NCBI GenBank assembly: GCA_031283145.1
Contig: JAITCJ010000007.1
Location: forward strand, 1 to 7,390
Direction: 5' to 3'
Origin: Holophagales bacterium
GTDB taxonomy: Bacteria > Acidobacteriota > Holophagae > Holophagales > Holophagaceae
DNA: 7,390 bases
The notes below the pieces were generated by a model. That model did no database searches. It was not told the DNA's origin and saw only the letters and a list, made by a program, of their open reading frames with translations. Numbering within the stretch: the first letter of the stretch is position 1; each line of letters opens with the position of its first letter. The translations under genes were made by a program, and so were the position numbers. Positions 5,737 through 7,390 of this stretch are shown in pieces.

Positions 5737-7390
5737 ATGAGCCGCAGAACACGCGATACACGACACGACAGCAGTCGGCATAACCCTGACGTACGGAGGC
5801 GGAGATCACCCAGCGCTATCAGTCAGGCGACTCCGGCATCCAATAGCGGCGGAGTTGTCGGCTTAGCCGGTTTTCGCCCTTTTGAGACCTTTGAGGCTGT
5901 TTTTATGGGAATGCCGGAGGGGTCCGGAGGATTTATACGACCCGCCGGATTCCACAAATCTGATGGTATGGACCTCTTTGTGGATTGGAGGGACGCGCAA
6001 GGCGCGATAAACGGAGACAAGGTCAAAGCCGAGGTTGTATCGTCGGTTTTTGACGGGCGTCCGCGCGGAAGAGTAATTAGCGTCATTGCCCGAACAGACG
6101 CCCCTGTACCGGCGTCGCTTCAAAAACAGTCCTGGGGCTGGCGTGCGCTGCCGCTTGACCCGCGTATGCAGCAGATCATTTCCGTTCCCCCAACCGACCT
6201 GGCCTCTGAGGGCGATATTGTCACCGTCATGCTGGACCCGAACCCCGCGTTGACCCAACTTAGAGGCAGTGTAATCGCCCGTTTGGGCAGACCAACGGAC
6301 CTGAAGATTGAAAACCGTCTGACTGCGGCAATGTTCCGTATCAGGACTGAATTTAACAGCGCGGTCATGGACGAACTGGCGCCATTTCCAACACAGATAC
6401 CCCAGGAATGGACTAAAGGCAGAGAAGATTTGCGAACTCTCACTACTGTCACGGTTGACCCTCCAACCGCGAAAGACTACGATGACGCAATCAGCCTGGA
6501 ATGTTTGCCCGCGGAAGAAGGCGGCGGCTGGATACTGGGTGTCCACATAGCGGACGTGAGCCACTATGTGACCGAAAATGGACCGCTGGATCAGGAAGCC
6601 CAACTGCGTGGGACATCGGTCTATTTTCCGGACGAGTGCGTCCCCATGCTGCCGGATCGCCTTTCCGCCGAACTCTGTTCACTGAAAGAGGGCGTTGACC
6701 GCCTGACTATGACGGCCTGGATGACGATTTCGCCGGAGTTAGAAGTCATTGAGACCTGTCTTACAGAAAGCGTCATCAGGAGCCGCCGCCGCTTGACCTA
6801 CGACCAGGTGAAAAAAGCCTGCTTGGACCTGGACGCGCGGACTCGGCATGAGATAGGCGAAGATGTATGTGAGATGCTGGATCAAACGCTTGCGCTGTCG
6901 CGCCGTCTGACCGAGCGCCGCTTGGGGCGGGGAGCGCTGAACCTAGACACAGAAGAAACCGAGTTTCTCTTTGACAGCAAGGGGCGTCCGACAGACGCTC
7001 GGCGATATGAACGACACGACGCCCACAGGATGATTGAGGATTTTATGCTCCTGGCCAACGAAGCCGTCGCTAAATACTTCAGCCGCCGCGAATGTCCTAC
7101 CATCTATCGCGTCCATGAAGACCCGGATCCGTTGAAATTGGAAGTTTTCAAAAAATTGGCCATCTCGCTTGGACTGATGAAGCTACAAGACCAACCGACG
7201 CCTGAATTATTGAACGGCCTGTTGGATAAAATTCATGGAGGTCCGCTGGAGGCTCTGCTTAACACCATGTTGCTCAGGAGCCTGAAGAGAGCCGAATACA
7301 GGGTGGATAATATTGGACATTCCGGCCTAGCGTTGGACGACTACTTGCACTTCACAAGCCCAATCCGCCGCTACCCTGATTTGATAGTTC
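5737..7390 (+). CDS. rnr: RNase R-type 3'-5' exoribonuclease, 3' end cut by window
   Basis: RNase R is a processive, hydrolytic 3'-5' exoribonuclease of the RNB (RNase II) family that degrades structured RNA, rRNA fragments and, with trans-translation, defective mRNA. The frame is open from ATG 5737 to the window edge, giving 551 residues. After a basic, low-complexity N-terminus (about 1-40, with RRTR and RRRR clusters) come cold-shock/OB-type domains at about 48-190 (GGFIRP at 64-69, NGDKVKAEV at 92-100) and the RNB catalytic domain from about 225. The four metal-binding aspartates are D241, D247, D249 and D250, with spacing identical to E. coli RNase R D272, D278, D280 and D281; Y296 matches the substrate-stacking Tyr324. 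HFTSPIRRYPDL, at 538-549, is the usual RNB signature. The N-terminal winged-helix domain of E. coli RNase R is not apparent. The S1 domain and C-terminus lie beyond the window. It sits 50 bases after the TPR gene, in the same direction. Confidence 0.95.
   Translation, partial: MSRRTRDTRHDSSRHNPDVRRRRSPSAISQATPASNSGGVVGLAGFRPFETFEAVFMGMPEGSGGFIRPAGFHKSDGMDLFVDWRDAQGAINGDKVKAEVVSSVFDGRPRGRVISVIARTDAPVPASLQKQSWGWRALPLDPRMQQIISVPPTDLASEGDIVTVMLDPNPALTQLRGSVIARLGRPTDLKIENRLTAAMFRIRTEFNSAVMDELAPFPTQIPQEWTKGREDLRTLTTVTVDPPTAKDYDDAISLECLPAEEGGGWILGVHIADVSHYVTENGPLDQEAQLRGTSVYFPDECVPMLPDRLSAELCSLKEGVDRLTMTAWMTISPELEVIETCLTESVIRSRRRLTYDQVKKACLDLDARTRHEIGEDVCEMLDQTLALSRRLTERRLGRGALNLDTEETEFLFDSKGRPTDARRYERHDAHRMIEDFMLLANEAVAKYFSRRECPTIYRVHEDPDPLKLEVFKKLAISLGLMKLQDQPTPELLNGLLDKIHGGPLEALLNTMLLRSLKRAEYRVDNIGHSGLALDDYLHFTSPIRRYPDLIV

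Noticed and set aside
5863..6603. A 246-codon open frame on the minus strand, antisense to rnr
   Set aside because: It lies entirely opposite the conserved OB and RNB coding sequence, with no recognisable domain and low-complexity Arg/Ser-rich stretches; the open frame follows from the codon bias of rnr.
1..7390. A defence island or multi-gene nuclease system built from rmuC, exonuclease, ligase and RNase R
   Set aside because: All are housekeeping families, strands alternate, and there is no sensor, toxin, reverse transcriptase, integrase or Cas-like component; the shared theme looks like ordinary chromosomal neighbourhood.

Overview
This window reads as ordinary bacterial chromosome carrying five genes for DNA and RNA handling, all recognisable or partly recognisable. 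Four are nucleic-acid enzymes: an RmuC-family protein, a DnaQ-like (DEDDh) 3'-5' exonuclease, the NAD+-dependent DNA ligase LigA, and an RNase R-type exoribonuclease that runs off the right end. The fifth is a tetratricopeptide-repeat (TPR) protein. I see no rRNA, tRNA, CRISPR array, insertion sequence, integrase or phage gene. The NAD+-dependent ligase shows that this is a bacterium. Gene style and composition suggest a proteobacterium-like Gram-negative, possibly from the Desulfovibrio-type deltaproteobacteria, but that is only an impression and cannot be proven from the sequence.

Layout. Positions 1-132 are AT-rich and may hold the tail of an upstream gene plus the rmuC ribosome-binding site. 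rmuC (133-1731, +) converges on the exonuclease gene (1760-2401, -), and a two-part inverted repeat spans both stop codons. ligA (2572-4578, -) lies upstream of the exonuclease gene on the same strand. The roughly 170 bp between them hold a good extended -10 promoter for the exonuclease and an unusually dense set of palindromes. ligA and the TPR gene (about 4571-5686, +) are divergent, and their 5' ends touch or overlap. The RNase R gene (5737 to the window end, +) follows the TPR gene by 50 bp, and a near-perfect symmetric hairpin sits directly before its ATG. No stretch longer than 300 bp lacks a gene.

Function. The genes share a theme (DNA repair and ligation, exonucleolytic trimming, RNA turnover), but strands alternate, so this is not one operon. 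The likely units are rmuC alone or with its upstream neighbour, ligA (possibly reading through into the exonuclease, which also has its own promoter), and TPR-rnr. I did not find a convincing undescribed system. The points most worth a second look are small-scale: a 147-bp in-frame tandem duplication in the RmuC coiled coil, the competing palindromes after ligA, the hairpin at the rnr start, and the cramped ligA/TPR start region, where ligA may be nearly leaderless.
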